A DNA stretch of 64,000 nucleotides from Unio delphinus (GCA_029339505.1 JAQISU010000179.1:15810001-15874000), one strand, 5' to 3'; counted from the stretch's first letter, positions 42,510-55,335 are shown. Notes: generated by a model from the letters alone, not told the origin. Program-made: numbers and translations.

Positions 42510-42828
42510 TGCATGGATGCTCCTTGCCTGATTTGACTGAATTATAACCATCATCTGTCAGAAGTCAGACAAGACACAGACTAAGAATACAATGATCAGA
42601 CGGTTCTAACATAAGCTCCTTACAACCAGAAAAGTCAATGTGGTTGACACATTTTCATTATATCTCGATACATGGGGATTAAATATCGGCATCAAACCTT
42701 AGTGATGTTATCAGGTCTTTTTTTGTTTCAAATGTGTCTTATGTAATTTATGTAAGCAAAGAGGTAAACTTAATCTGCAACAGTGAAATTAAAGATCATA
42801 TTTCTTTGTTTCAAAATGATCAACTTAC

Positions 42829-42964
42829 ATGTGATTATTGTACATTTCCTGGGGACCATCCTTGGCGATGATGACATATTGCTCATTTACTTTCATTCTG
42901 GGGCACTGGCAAATGGAGTCCCAGGCAAAGTAGATTTGCTCACCACCTTCATAAATCTTTGCTC
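42829..42964 (-). CDS. Complement C3/C4/C5-like gene, exon of the C345C domain
   Basis: 136 bp, acceptor GTGTCCTTGCAG and donor GTAAGT. It encodes GAKIYEGGEQIYFAWDSICQ followed by CPRMKVNEQYVIIAKDG, the part of the C345C/netrin-like domain with the conserved Cys pair before a (K/E)-x-Y-(V/L)-(I/V) strand. It starts by finishing a split Gly codon from exon 50522-50605 and ends two bases into the codon completed by exon 37434-37545. Confidence 0.87.
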
Positions 42965-43880
42965 CTGCAAGGACACAAATATTTAGTTAAATGATTGCAA
43001 ACAATTAGTTCTCCCCATTACATGAGAATTTGCTTTAATATTTATAATTAATTCCAGTGAATAAAACCCATATATCAGTATCAATTGATGACCAACTTTC
43101 CATTTTGCCCATAAAGTGTGATATGACAGCCAGTTTCATTCATTTTCATGGCTATACATTTTGTGATTTTGCTAAAAATGTTGAAATTGTGACTAAATAT
43201 GCAGATGTTACAACTCAAGGTTTTAAAATATGTAGCTGAAAAGAAGTGGAACCATCAATTTAAGAAAAGTTCAACAAACAATTTATTCCTCCAAGTTACA
43301 AAGTGAAACTTTAAGAGACACAATATTGTGAAATAATTCCCAAATAATCCTAAATGTCATTATCACAAGTCCAAAGTACTGAATGTTTCAAATTGATTCC
43401 AATAGTTATGAATGTCCTGATGCACCCCTACAATATAATCCAGAATGTATTTGAACGAGTTCTCAATAATACAAGATGTCTTTCAATGAGTTTCCAATTG
43501 TTTTAGTGAGAGAAAAAAGTCAATGAACACTTTGTAACTCCAATAATATAAATAAATAAATACTCAAAAAATATATCTGAATACAACTAAAAACACCAAT
43601 CACAGATTTTCAAGGTTAGGCCTTGAACTTAAATTTTGGTAAACATTTTAGTTATCAGTTATAACTATAACAAAAGTTGGGTAGGCAAAACTCGCACCCC
43701 TCACTTATATAAATTCAATATACAGAAACAGAAATATGCTGATGATTACCAGTAAATGGGGCTAGATTGTCTTTAAAGATGGTTAATTGTTCATTGGATT
43801 ATAGTCTTGGTGTGTAGTGACCTTAAAAAACACAAATAGTCAATATAGCAGAAAGTAAGATTACATATGATAAAGAACCT
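42965..43880. other. Intron sequence, no feature recognised
   Basis: AT-rich intron. No open frame or repeat family recognised; the LINE relic begins beyond 43.88 kb. Confidence 0.35.
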
Positions 43881-44855
43881 TGGAGTAATATAAAACCTAC
43901 AGTAAATATCTCCCTTTCAACTAAAGGAAGCAAGGAAAACCAAGCAAAATATCTAAAAACATTAGCTTTAGAAGAAATTAACAACAAATATCAAAATTAT
44001 CTCAAAATATACGCGGATACAAAATAATAAATCCTTGCAAAACATCTGACGCAATGGTAATACCTGAGCTGAACATACAAATGGGGTGGGGCGTCTACCT
44101 GACTACTGCTCCATATACACTGCTGAATTCTGGGCCATCTTAGAAGCACTAAAATGGATTGAGAAAAACAAACTAAACAAGACAGTTATAATAAGTGACT
44201 CGCTTAGTGTCATAACCTCAATCCAAAAAAAAACCACTAAATCAAGAGAGAAATTCCTAAACCAAACGCAATAATGAAACAAATAACTATAAACAAATTA
44301 AGCATAGAATACATGTGGATTCCATCCCACATCAATATCCAAGGAAATGACTTAGCAGACCAGATAGCTAAAGGAAAACTCAATGAACCAAATTACATGC
44401 CACTTTAATATAGTCAACATAAACTATACAGCCTAATCAACACATTCATAAACAACCGATTGGAATCAAAATCACAAAGGGTGAAAATTAAACAATATCA
44501 TCAAGGAAGTAAATTAAATAGAAATAGAAAACCACCTAGGTGCACAGGCTATGAACAAACAATAATCAATCAAATTCACTTAGGAAAAACTAAACTGGCA
44601 AACAGCTTTGGAAAATACATATGAGCCTTCCCACATAACATAAATGGCTACAATTTTAACACCCCAGAAAATTTACACCACATCTTTAATGATTGTAGAA
44701 TAACCAAGAAGGAAAGGGACAAATTCAGATCCGAACAACAAATCATAGCTGCCCGATATACATACCCAAAAATAATTCAATTAGCAAATAGCAACCCCCA
44801 AACAACATTCAAAAATATAATTGAATTTTTTAAAACAACTAAGAAAAAAACCTAG
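43881..44855 (+). mobile_element. LINE relic with RNase H domain and C-terminus
   Basis: RNase H pieces in order: LKIYADTK (family YTDGSK), IYTAEFWAILEALKWI (catalytic Glu), VIISDSLSVITSI (Asp), and WIPSHINIQGNDLADQIAKG (His and last Asp). A C-terminal tail follows with HHIFNDCRITKKERDKF, the usual ...C...R end. This layout belongs to RNase H-bearing LINEs such as the I group. Frames are broken in several places. The reverse transcriptase part is missing. Confidence 0.8.
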
Positions 44856-44882
44856 TACTAGCTAAAACCAAAAGTAATCATA

Positions 44883-45330
44883 AGCCTCTTTAAGGAATGG
44901 AAGAACAACCAGGAATGAGCAGGTAGATCTCAACCGTTCTTGGAACCCACATACACTACTGTGGGCATGAGATGACCAAGGCTCATACCCTGAGCAACCA
45001 AACCGGAAATTAAAGATGCGAATAATCCTATAAACAAAATAGGGAGACCAAAAAGATTACAAAAAAACTAGCACTAGAGTATTCCTGGGGTAGGCAACAT
45101 AAAGAGAGCCTCTTTAAGGAATGGAAGCACCACCAGGAATGAGAAGTTAGATCTTAACTGTCCTTGGAACCCACATACACTATGGTAGGCATGAGATCAC
45201 CAAGGCTAATACACTGAGCAACCAAACCGAAAAATAAAGACGCGAATTAACCCTAGAAGCAAACTAGGGAAACTGTAAAAATTACTCAAAGCCCTTTCAG
45301 TAATCAAATCACTCTGGAAATAATAACAAG
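44883..45330. repeat. Tandem duplication of about 230 bp in the LINE 3' region
   Basis: AGCCTCTTTAAGGAATGGAA opens two successive units (about 44881 and 45109). Both contain CTTGGAACCCACATACACTA and TGAGCAACCAAACCG in the same order. It probably represents a duplicated 3' UTR of the LINE at 43.9-44.9 kb. Confidence 0.75.
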
Positions 45331-46499
45331 TCAACAAAGTAGATGAAAGATAAAGTAATAGGGGTACACAAATCATAACGAACAGATAACGAAGACAATT
45401 AAGGAATAAAAAAAACATCATGTAAAAGGCAAAAAATAAACAAACATAATAACAAAAAATAGGTTATAAAACAGCCCATAAAATAAGTATCGGAACCTAC
45501 CATCACTCCTCTTACCTTTTCTAACTTTCCTCTCAATACAGCCTAATTGACAGCCAATAATAATTACCAATATGTATCGAATTCGAAAAAGTCAGAAGGC
45601 CAAAAATTAAATATAAGTAGATGGTCCGAGACAAGACTATCATAAAATTCTGTCCCAATAATTTGGTCCCAATTTAGACAGCATAAGGTTGTCTAAAAGT
45701 CCAAGACTACCAGACCCCTCAGCACAAGGCTGCAATTCAATTTTATCTAACTTTAGGCAAACAGACCAACAACTCAAAACTAGAAGGATGGGGGCGTATG
45801 GGGCTGTATACTCTATTATACTCAAAACAGCACAGAGTTCATCCAATTTAGGGGGAAAAAAAGTTTGGATAAAGTGACATCACCGCTGGGCCAAAACCAG
45901 AAAAACATCAGGAGAGAAACAACTTCAAAGAACCCGGGATAAAGGAAAATGATGTCTGGTCCAAGGGAATAACCATATGCTGGGACACCATGAGAACAAG
46001 TTGACAGCCTGACATTAGGGACTACTCAAACAGACAAGAGAAAGCAGCACAGAAAAGAATATGATTGCTTTCATTGCCTTGTTAACAGGGTCCTCATTTG
46101 GTACTAGAACCTTTTCGAACAATCTATTTCACGAAACCAGACTTGATCATTTTTGCACACCATTCAAAATTAACAAGCTAATTTACCAAATAGTGACTGT
46201 ACTTATTTATGTCACATAGACATCTTAGTATTCAATCTTGGTAGGGACTTAATACATGTACACTTTGTACTAGAAATATTGGGAAGTTAAGATAGTTAAA
46301 CAAATTTTACGACTTCATGGATTTGATTTAATTGCATAGGTGGCTCACACATTATTGGTATGTTCCTGTTCATTAGTAATAACTGGAGCAGATTTGAATT
46401 AAGCATGGAATCATGACATCATTGGCTGTACTTAATGGTACGTGTCTTTCTTTTCTTACCACAATTCGGATAGCTCCAAATGGCGGAGATGTGAAACTA
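45331..46499. other. Intron sequence, no feature recognised
   Basis: Polypurine/AT-rich intron sequence following the LINE end. A phrase (TTCTGTCCCAATAATTTGGTCCCAATTTAG) near 45650 shows a short internal duplication. No gene recognised. Confidence 0.35.
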
Positions 46500-46932
46500 A
46501 ATTCCACTACCTCCACTTGTGCCATTGCACACCATTAACACACCTAATTGGCTGTTAGGGTTGAGTCTGTGTTGGGTCTATTCCCACTCACCCATGGTCC
46601 TCCGTTCAGGTTGATGGTTACTTAATAGCAACCCCGACCTGACGACCAAATTAAATAGTACTCCTTGAGTACATAAATGCCTGGGGGAAGCGGCACCATT
46701 CCAACCCCACCCCCCAAGGAGTAATTAAATATCCAGCTTTGCTGGAAACTTAACACAGTGCTACATGCCCCTATACAGTACTATAATTCAACTTCATCAT
46801 CATCATGTGCACTAACTCTAGGCAGCCATTATAATGCGTTGGGGTTCAGTCTACAGATAGCTGCTAGAAGGCAGGCTGCTTAGCAGGCTAAGTAGGCAGG
46901 GCAGCAAGTTCGTGCAGAAGGTAAAGAGTTAA
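46500..46932 (-). repeat. Second copy of the piggyBac-associated repeat
   Basis: 46520-46800 matches 42098-42390 closely: both contain GGTTGAGT(C/G)T(A/G)TGTTGGGTCTATTCCCACTCACCC and AATATCCAGCTTTGCTGGAA. It also ends at a TTAA (46929-46932) preceded by GGTAAAGAG, paralleling the piggyBac-like end at 42506. It is probably a truncated or non-autonomous relative. Confidence 0.65.
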
Positions 46933-47669
46933 ACAGCCAACAATGTCACCAATGAAAAGAATAGCCAGATGGTAAATTCTGCCTTCAATAAGGAAAATAA
47001 AATTGCAGTTTGCGACAATGGCAAAGCCATATGCCAGCGCAGTAAAATTTGTTTGACACCATGGGCCACTGAAAAAGTTTTCTTGAAGCCTAGGGTGACA
47101 GCAGAAAACTTAAAAGCAAAGACTACAAAAGATTATTCATAATTGACTACTTGGTTAAGAAGATATACTATGAAGTAGGCCATGGACTTTTCTTTACATA
47201 AATGGACAAAAAATTGCTTGAGCTCTGTTTGATTATTTAAAATAAGTCTATGTGAAACACATTGGAATCACTGCCCTATGCGATCCTGGGAAAATGTGTT
47301 ACACTTTGTTTTTCATATTTTTAAGAAGAAAAACTATTTTTTGCAAGTACAAAAAAAGTACATATACAATTTCAGGAGCCACACAATGATCATCTTGGAA
47401 TATTCATGCATGCTCTCTTCCCCAAAATGATAATAAACGTTTTACATTCTTTACATATTAATTTTTAAAAAAGGAATTCCTACTGCATGTGTGAGAAAAA
47501 TACATGTATATACAATTTCAGAAGCCATGCCACGATCTACTTGTATTATTCATGTGTGATCTTTCTTACCTTTAAGAAAACTGCAGGCATATAAATTTCA
47601 GGAGCCATGCCATGACAGTGTTATATTCAAATTTGTGTTATTACAGAGCGTGCTATAGCAGGATCACAC
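46933..47669. other. Intron sequence with a small repeat
   Basis: A phrase TACAATTTCAG(A/G)AGCCA(T/C)(G/A)C(C/A) recurs near 47365, 47513 and 47594, each followed by a variant of CCATGA(C/T)... and flanked by similar bases. It is a loose direct repeat of about 80-150 bp. No gene. Confidence 0.4.
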
Positions 47670-47815
47670 TGTATAAAGTATAAATGATAGGTTTAACATG
47701 TATACAGTATAGATTATATGTTTTATATGTATAAAGTACAAATGATTGGTTTTACATGTATACAGTATAATAGGTTTTACATGTATAAAGTATAATAGGT
47801 TTTATGGGTCTAAGA
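47670..47815. repeat. Minisatellite, 25-bp family, short block
   Basis: Units like GTTTTACATGTATAAAGTATAATAG. The same family forms the large block at 48815-50370; the two blocks are separated by 1 kb containing a MULE transposase relic. Confidence 0.85.
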
Positions 47816-48073
47816 AATTACCTCCTAGTCAATTACCCTTCAGTATATTAACCACCCCCATCTATTACTTTCTAACATATAATTGTTATACCCTAAGAAT
47901 AAATAATAAATTAAAATCAATTGCAAATTTTTATTTTAGTAAATGATTCTCAGCCTTGAAAACATATACTTGTCCTGGAATGTTCAATATTAAAATCATC
48001 ATATCATGATTTTATAGTACCATAAAATATATTTATGTCATTACAGCTAAATGTTATGTGCAATCCCTCGCAG

Positions 48074-48690
48074 TTATTCAAAGTGTTCTCTATTAGCAAA
48101 GTCATTAACAATATTCATAATCTGAGCATTGCAGTCATGATATTTCTTTTGAGTTGGTTGCACTGGATGTCCTCCAAGCTGCTGAGAAATTATCACGTTC
48201 AGGAATGATTGCTCTCTTTGAAGGATTGTCAAAAAGCACCAAATGTTTGGATGGTCAGCAGCATCGGCAGCTTGCATTTTTCGATGCCAACCTTCAATGA
48301 TGTTGTTAGTATGAGGTAATTCATTCTGAACACAGCTGTATACACTCCAAAAATGAGGAACATAGACAGGATCAGCTCAGCTTCGACGTCTTCTTCTGCC
48401 AAGGTAGTTATTTTCAAAATAATCTAACAATTGATTCATGTCATCTTCTGTGAATTCTTGAAAAACCTGCACAGTGTAAGAGAGTGGCACAAAAGCCAAA
48501 GCAGCTACCATTCTAACTGACATTGCAAATTATGAATCATGTGATATCTTTTCTGAAATCCAAGAGTTTATACTTTTCGGTATATGCTCTGAGAAAAATG
48601 ATGAAAACATTTTTGTACATTTATTCCTGCGTAGCATTCTGCAACAGAATTCATGGCTGCTTTTTCGTGATCCATCATAACTGTTGCAGG
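48074..48690 (-). mobile_element. MULE transposase relic
   Basis: Minus-strand translation gives, in order and with few breaks: PATVMMDHEKAAMNSV, CFHHFSQSIYRKV, a LGFQKRYH block, MVAALAFVPLSYTVQVFQEF, LLDYFENNYLGRRRRR, a stop, then HFWSVYSCVQNELPHTNNII, EGWHRKMQAADAADHPNIW and FLTILQREQSF. This is the second half of the MULE (FLYWCH-associated) transposase family. One in-frame TGA near 48377 and a frameshift near 48520 break it. It has no splice context linking it to the host gene and is treated as a transposon relic. Confidence 0.75.
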
Positions 48691-48814
48691 CTGAGCTAAT
48701 GGCAGGTGGGTATTGTATGGGGTGGGTGGAGGTGTTAATATACTGAGGGGTAACTGATAGGGGTGTAATGGCAGGGGTGTAATTACCAGGGGGGTATTGT
48801 CCTGCTTCAAGGTT

Positions 48815-50370
48815 TGAAATGTATAAAGTACAAATGATAGGTTTTACATGTATGAATTATATTAGGTTGTACATGTAGAAGTATATAAGGTTTTACATAT
48901 ATAACAGGTTTTACATATAAAAAGTATAATAGGTTTTACATGTATAAAGTATAATAGGTTTTACATTTAGAAAGTATAAATGATAGGTTGTACATGTTTA
49001 AAGTATAATATGTTTTATATGTATGAAATATAATAGGTTTTACATGTATAAAGTATAATAGGTTTTATATGTATGAAGTATAATAGGTTTTTCATGTATA
49101 AATTGTAATAGGTTTTACATATATAAAGTCTAATAGGTTTTACATGTATAAAGTATAATACGTTTCACATGTATAAAGTGTAATAGGTTTTACATGTATA
49201 AAGTATAATAGGTTTTACATGTATAAAGTATAATAGGTTTTACATTTATAAAGTGTGATAGGTTTTACATGTATAAAGTATAATAGGTTTTACATGTATA
49301 AAGTGTAATAGGTTTTACATATATAAAGTATAATAGGTTTTATATGTATGAAGTATAATAGGTTGAACATGTATAAAGTATAATAGGTTTTACATATATA
49401 AAGTAAAATAGGTTTTTCATATATAAAGTATAATAGGTTTTACATGTATAAAGTATAATAGGTTTTACATGTATAAAGTATAATAGGTTTTACATATCTA
49501 AAGTATAAATGATAGGTTTTACATGTATAAAGTATAATAGGTTTTACATATATAAAGTATAAATGATAGGTTTTAAATGTATAAAGTGTAATAGGTTTTA
49601 TATGCATAAAGTATAATAGGTTTTACATGTATAAAGTATAATAGGTTTTTCATGAATAAAGTATAATAGGTTTTACATATATAAAGTAAAATAGGTTTTT
49701 CATGCATAAAGTATAATAGGTTTTATATGTATTAAGTATAATAGGTTTTACATGTATAAAGTATAATAGGTTTTACATATGTAAAGAATAATAGGTTTTA
49801 TATGTATAAAGTATAATAGGTTTTACATATATAAAGTATAATAGGTTTTTCATTCATAATTTATAATAGGTTTTATATGTATGAAATATAATAGGTTTTA
49901 CATGTATAAAGTATAATAGGTTTTACATGTATGAAGTATAATAGGTTTTACATGTATGAATTATAATAGGTTTTACATCTATAAAGTGTAATAGATTTTA
50001 CATGTATAAAGTATAATAGGTTTTACATGTATGAAGTATAATAGGTTTTACATGTATAAAGTGTAATAGGTATTATATGTATGAAGTATAATAGGTTTTA
50101 CATGTATAAAGTGTAATAGGTTTTATATGTATAAAGTATAATAGGTTTTACATGTATAAAGTTTAACAGGTTTTACATATATAAAGTATAGTAGGTTTAA
50201 AATATATAGAGTATAATAGGTTTTTCATGCATAAAGTATAATAGGTTTTACATGTATAAAGTGTAATAGGTTTTACATGTATGAAGTGTAATAAGTTTTA
50301 CATGTATAAAGTATAATAGATTTTACATATATAAAGTATAATAGGTTTTTCATGCATAAAGCATAATAGC
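48815..50370. repeat. Minisatellite, 25-bp unit, about 60 copies
   Basis: About 1.55 kb of tandem ATAGGTTTTACATGTATAAAGTATA. Variants include TATATGTATGAAG, TTCATGCATAAAG and occasional units lengthened by 4 bp (AAATGATAGG). It lies in an intron of the complement-like gene, about 150 bp downstream (in gene direction) of the 50522-50605 exon. Confidence 0.95.
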
Positions 50371-50521
50371 TGTGTTTAGCCTGCTGATGTGTAGATCTTA
50401 ACCTGTAGGACTTACATGTACAGCATTATCTTGGGTCTAAATTGTTCGCTGTTCAATGCACAATAAACATACACAAATACTACACACATTAGCATGTACT
50501 CTATTAACTCAACCAACTTAC

Positions 50522-50605
50522 CTCTCTTGATAACTTTAATCAACTCTGCATCTGCTTTGTTTTGTCGGCCTTCGTCATGGATTTTCAAAATTTTAACATG
50601 GAATA
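50522..50605 (-). CDS. Complement C3/C4/C5-like gene, exon of the C345C domain
   Basis: 84 bp with acceptor TTTCTTTCCAG and donor GTAAGT. Encodes IFHVKILKIHDEGRQNKADA then ELIKVIKR, matching the first strands of the C345C/netrin-like domain (a Y-x-V-K-(V/I)-x-x-I pattern after the Cys-rich start). Phase 1 at both ends; it joins 54589-54696 and 42829-42964 without a frame change. Confidence 0.85.
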
Positions 50606-51149
50606 CTGGAAAGAAAGAAATTATTAAATGATTATATAATTAACCTCTATGAAGCTTTTAGTACTTTCCATTACACACATCAAACATTAATTATCACACA
50701 CAAAATAAATTCATATAACAGTAACCATTTGAAGAACATCATGTCAGCTCCATTACTAAATATAATGGATTTTTTATATTATTTATTTCTGCATTCTTTT
50801 AATACCCCTTCCAAACTAAATGAAGCAAAACACCAGCACACTTCTTTGATAGAAGACATTTACCATCTTTAATATGTGTCAAGTAAGTAAACTTTTTAAT
50901 ACTCAATCAGGTATTACTTTTAATGAACAATTAGTGAGATGGTACTTTATTCCATACTGTTAAATAATGACCCTTACTAGGTGATATATACTCATCTATG
51001 TGCAGCAAACAAAAATGCACAACTATATTTGTACGAGATTTTGAATTGAACACTTAGCTATATAAAAATATCAATCTTTCAAAATGTTAAGTGATACCAC
51101 ATTTCATAAATGATACTCCTTAATATGAAGTGGCATATCATATACATGT
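50606..51149. other. Intron sequence, no feature recognised
   Basis: AT-rich intron upstream (in gene direction) of the 84-bp exon. Nothing recognised. Confidence 0.35.
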
Positions 51150-51440
51150 ACAATACAAAAACAATAGACCAGAGAATTAAACCTTGTGAAACCGATTCTT
51201 AACAGCAAATCATACGTAATATATAAACAATAGACCATGGAATTATTCCTTGTGGAACCACAGATCAAATCATACATAAAATATAAAAAAATAGACGATA
51301 GAATTAAATCTTGAGGGACCCAATTCTTAACAGCAAATTATATATAAGATAAAAACAATAAACCCTAAAATTAGACCTTGTGGAACCCCATTTTTTATGT
51401 CTGCAGGATTAGATGTAATGTTCCCTATAAGTACCTACTA
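51150..51440 (-). repeat. Tandem repeats derived from a LINE reverse-transcriptase segment
   Basis: Three to four units of about 75 bp. In leftward translation the first unit reads SNPADIKNGVPQGLILG, the conserved RT block that precedes the YxDD motif. Following units repeat a (GG)TTCCACAAGG-TTAATTCT core with decay. A LINE fragment appears to have been tandemly amplified in place. Confidence 0.55.
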
Positions 51441-52616
51441 TGCATTGTGTATCCTTTCTAGATTCTGGGAATTTAAAATGTTGTTAACGTGGCCACATTT
51501 TAAATGTCTGGTAAATAATTAGTATTGAAAAGCATAAAATTCAAAATTTTAGGGCCAACTAGATATGTGTTTATAAAACAAATATATCTGTATTATAAAT
51601 ATACAGATCAAAAAACCAAAACCAGAATATTTTAAAATATTAAGAAATAATTGTTAAATATTTCTATAAGATCAGGATAGTATAGTCATCTATATGGTCT
51701 TCAAACATACATGACTGATGTGTTTTTTGCTTAATTGTCATAAAAATATTAGTGATCAATTTAAGAAGGAATACTTGACACCAAGTACATGAAAAGCAAT
51801 GGAATAAATGTGACCAAATTATGCCCATTACTTACAAAGATGACAAAACAAAGTATTGGCTATTATTCTGCTATTATCATCTCCTATATTGCCATCTAGT
51901 TGCATATAGTATCACACTAAATGTGTCAATCTGATGTCATAAACAGCATAAATTAAATTCATTTAAATATAAAGTAAGTAGATTTGAATAACTGCTCATA
52001 AAGAGCACTAATTAGAGGGAAATGCAAACAGTATACCTGATATATTTCTTAACACTTGAAGGTGCGCTTTCCATCACTAATGGGGAGGGGTGAAGGGGAG
52101 ACGTGATGGAACCATGCAGAGGGGGGAGCAATTATACATAATGCAGCTAACTGACTTATCATAATGTGTTTTACATTAAGACATACCCATATTAATTGTT
52201 GACTAATATGGTAAAAGACACATTTGGCAATCATTATTTAGTAGGAAGAAATGTCACTAAAAACAAGCAATTATTGTATGCCAAATTATTTTATGGCTAC
52301 AACTCTAATAAAGGTATTGTCTTTATACATCATATTTCTTTTTGTTAATATTTATATGATTTTAATACTTATTAATAAAGGAAAAATACCAAAGGTTTAG
52401 TAGAAACATTAGTTCCAGATTTTGTCTGCCATGCTATTTTTCCAATTCAAAGTTTTAAACTCTGTTCTTGAACAATTAATACATATTTCATTCTTTACCT
52501 CCTCTGCAATCTTTCTCTTATATTGGCTGTAACTTTAATGTAACGTTTTTGCGTTATAATGGATACAATATCCCATACAAACTTGCTTCATAACTTGATA
52601 ATAAGCTGTGAAAGGT
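51441..52616. other. Intron sequence, no feature recognised
   Basis: AT-rich intron. A purine-rich patch (GGGGAGGGGTGAAGGGGAGA) lies near 52080-52100. No gene. Confidence 0.35.
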
Positions 52617-54247
52617 ATACCATATTTTCCGGCCTATAATCGATGTGGAGAATAAGTAAGATTCACTAATTTTGTAAATATTCCTTCCTTCATTCATATA
52701 TAAGTCGATTCAGAGTATAAGATGATGCCTGACAACAAACATGCCTTCGTGTCTAACACTAGTAACTTCTGGTTTCATGAATATTAATGGTATCACTGTG
52801 TGATATTCCATGTTACATGCAATCATGAAATTGCATCACAGATGCTAACATGCTTGTGATTTTACTCCTGTACAAGGCACTGTCATATTCTGCTATTAAA
52901 TTGACACAGCTAAAAAAAACAGTCCATGCTTGTTTTAATTATGATGTCCATTGCAACACGCATCATATAGATGTGCATGCTATGTAAATGTTAACTAAAG
53001 GTCTAAAGGTTTAACCTGATTATTCCAGTTGAAACCAGTCTTGAGTGTAATATTTAACAGATGAGATAAACTCATTGAGGCTAACAACAGGGAAATGAGG
53101 CTATCCACAGGGAAATCAGAAATGTGAAAAAAACAGAAAATTTACAAACTAAAATAAAATTCTTTTAATTATACTTTAACATATCTGTGAAATGCAGTAA
53201 CAAATTTACTCAGTTTTATAATAGATATTGTTTAACATGTCAATTATAACTGAAAGCATAATGTTGTAATACATTGTATTACCTGTAGTAGAACTGTTCC
53301 ACATTCTAATTAAGAAAAAAATGATTAAGAGTTCACTTAATCACCTCTTATATCTGAAAATCCCTACAAGTCTTCGTCTTCCATATCAGGATGAAAAATG
53401 GCGGCTTTCTCAAGGCTCAAATCATTGGAAATGATCTCAATATCATATGCCTCCATTTCAATCCACAATACGCTTCTCATTGTGTCAAGACATATTTTTT
53501 TTCTAATTTATCCTAATATTAATCTAATTTGCTTTGCAGCCATGATTAACTTTCTTGGCTTTTTGTTTTGTAGTACATAATGCAACCATAGCTTATGCCA
53601 ATCCCAGCATATTTTTCTCTGACACCAAATTTCCTGTGAGTAGCCATATTCCCACCTGTGTCTTCTGCAAACTTTACAACTTCTAGTTTAAAAATCACTG
53701 TGTAAGACTTGCATGATTTGACGAGAGGCATTGTGATATAAGTTGCATGATTTTTACAGGGATATTTATATGAATGATTATGGCTGCAAAGACTGATCAA
53801 AATATATCAAACTCATTAAATTTTATATATCTGATTTTAGTTTAATTTAAACCATATTTGAGAAACTTTGTCAAATACAATTATAAACATATGATTTGAG
53901 GGATTCAATAGAAAGCATCTCTGCTATTTTTTAAATAATCATAGAACACTCCAGTTAATATGGATTACATCCCTTTGTATTATTGATTAGATCAATGAAA
54001 ATATAATTGCTGTCATATTAGTTTACAACAATTTAATTGATATATATTTTTAACGAGAATTTGTACATTAATGTAACCTGTTTCAATTAAGCTGATTATC
54101 GAGCAATTTAAATAGCATACCAGGAGCTATAATCCATATAAAAGTTGATGCAATTTCACTGACTTAATCCATACATAAGTAGATTCAGAGTATAAGACAA
54201 AGACCTGACTTTCAAGTAAAAAAGTATCGACTTAGGCTGAAAAATAC
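52617..54247 (-). mobile_element. pogo-like DNA transposon relic
   Basis: Ends ATACCATATTTTCCGGCC (left) and AGGCTGAAAAATAC (right) with subterminal ATAAGT(C/A)GATTC strings. The interior holds matches to the MITE at 6415-6863, separated by extra sequence. At 53600-53719 the minus strand encodes FKLEVVKFAEDTGGNMATHR then KFGVREK, a helix-turn-helix of the Brinker/pogo transposase N-terminal type. Near 53370-53460 an acidic end (HPDMEDEDL, stop) may be the transposase C-terminus. Central catalytic parts are missing. Confidence 0.65.
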
Positions 54248-54588
54248 AATAAATAATCTCCAAAATCTGTTTCAAAGTTAATATCATGATATAGAAAGCC
54301 TTTAAACAGAATGAAGATTATAGTAGCAAATGTGGACAATAATTACCCTCCCTAATCATTTCATTGTTAACGCAATTTGGAAAAATTGTTTTGCAGAAAT
54401 GCAGGCAGCATCCATAGGTTTGTCCAAAAGAATACTTTCTGTGTGACAAGTCGTATGGTGGACGATGTGACAGAGGCATATATTTGTACACACTGGGGTT
54501 TGATGCAGGCAACATTTACAGGTATTTACTGGGGTCATCTATTTGAACACAATTGGATCTGATGTTGGCAACATTTACAGGAACTTAC

Positions 54589-54696
54589 TGTAATCAGCTT
54601 TGGATTCATCACATGCCACGCTCATAAGAAAACCAAAAGATTTGTCAATCCCTTTAATTGATCCATTTTCCTCTTCGTAACATTTGGGACATGTCC
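54589..54696 (-). CDS. Complement C3/C4/C5-like gene, exon at the start of the C345C domain
   Basis: 108 bp, acceptor TTTCATATTCAG and donor GTAAGT. It encodes TCPKCYEEENGSIKG, then the segment IDKSFGFLMSVACDESKADY. The C-x-x-C-x-E-E-N pattern followed 20 residues later by A-C-(D/E)-x-x-x-x-D-Y is the characteristic linker and opening of the C345C domain in C3, C4 and C5. Joins both neighbours in phase. Confidence 0.88.
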
Positions 54697-55335
54697 CTGA
54701 ATATGAAAGAGAATTATTGAGATAGCAGATATACTAAATTTAAGCAAGAGACTTGTAATCAAATCTTTAAAAAGGACACAAAAAGTAAAATTACAGCCCT
54801 GTTACATTAAATCCTTAAAACATGTACATTCAGTATTTCTAATCTACGAATTAACAAACAAAACTGAAAATATAAGTTCAGGTTTGAGTTTCTGGATTTA
54901 AGACAGTGTTACTTTTCAAACTTACCACTTGCTTTTTTGCATCTTTTATATCAGCTTATTTATAAAGCAGATATAAATGTCTTGTATGTTGTTTTTGGAA
55001 AAAGAATAATAAAGATGTAAACTTTACCGCATGCCACATTTTTATAGAATAGGTAGCCGAAGATATATCTAAGCAGAAGTTATCAATAAATAGTTATTTG
55101 AGAAATGAAATTTTTGTTATATGTGAAGTTAAATCCTCCTCTGGAAACCAAAACACAAGTCCCATCAAGGGCCTGATGCATAACTAGCTAAAATGAAATT
55201 AAGAAATCCAGAATAACACTGTTACTTCTTATTGTTTAGTGTTGAAACCATCCCTGATATTCATGAGTGACAAAAAACTTTCAAAACAACCACTGTCGCA
55301 GTTATACTGGATGTAATTTTCATCAAGGAAAAACC
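54697..55335. other. Intron sequence, no feature recognised
   Basis: Part of the 7.6-kb intron between exons 62254-62346 and 54589-54696. Nothing recognised. Confidence 0.35.

Noticed and set aside
48568..48810. 80-codon minus-strand frame starting in proline-rich sequence
   Set aside because: Its first half is a simple-sequence insertion; only its end belongs to the MULE relic described separately.
48815..50370. Possible CRISPR-like array
   Set aside because: Units are directly adjacent with no unique spacers and the sequence is eukaryotic; it is a minisatellite.
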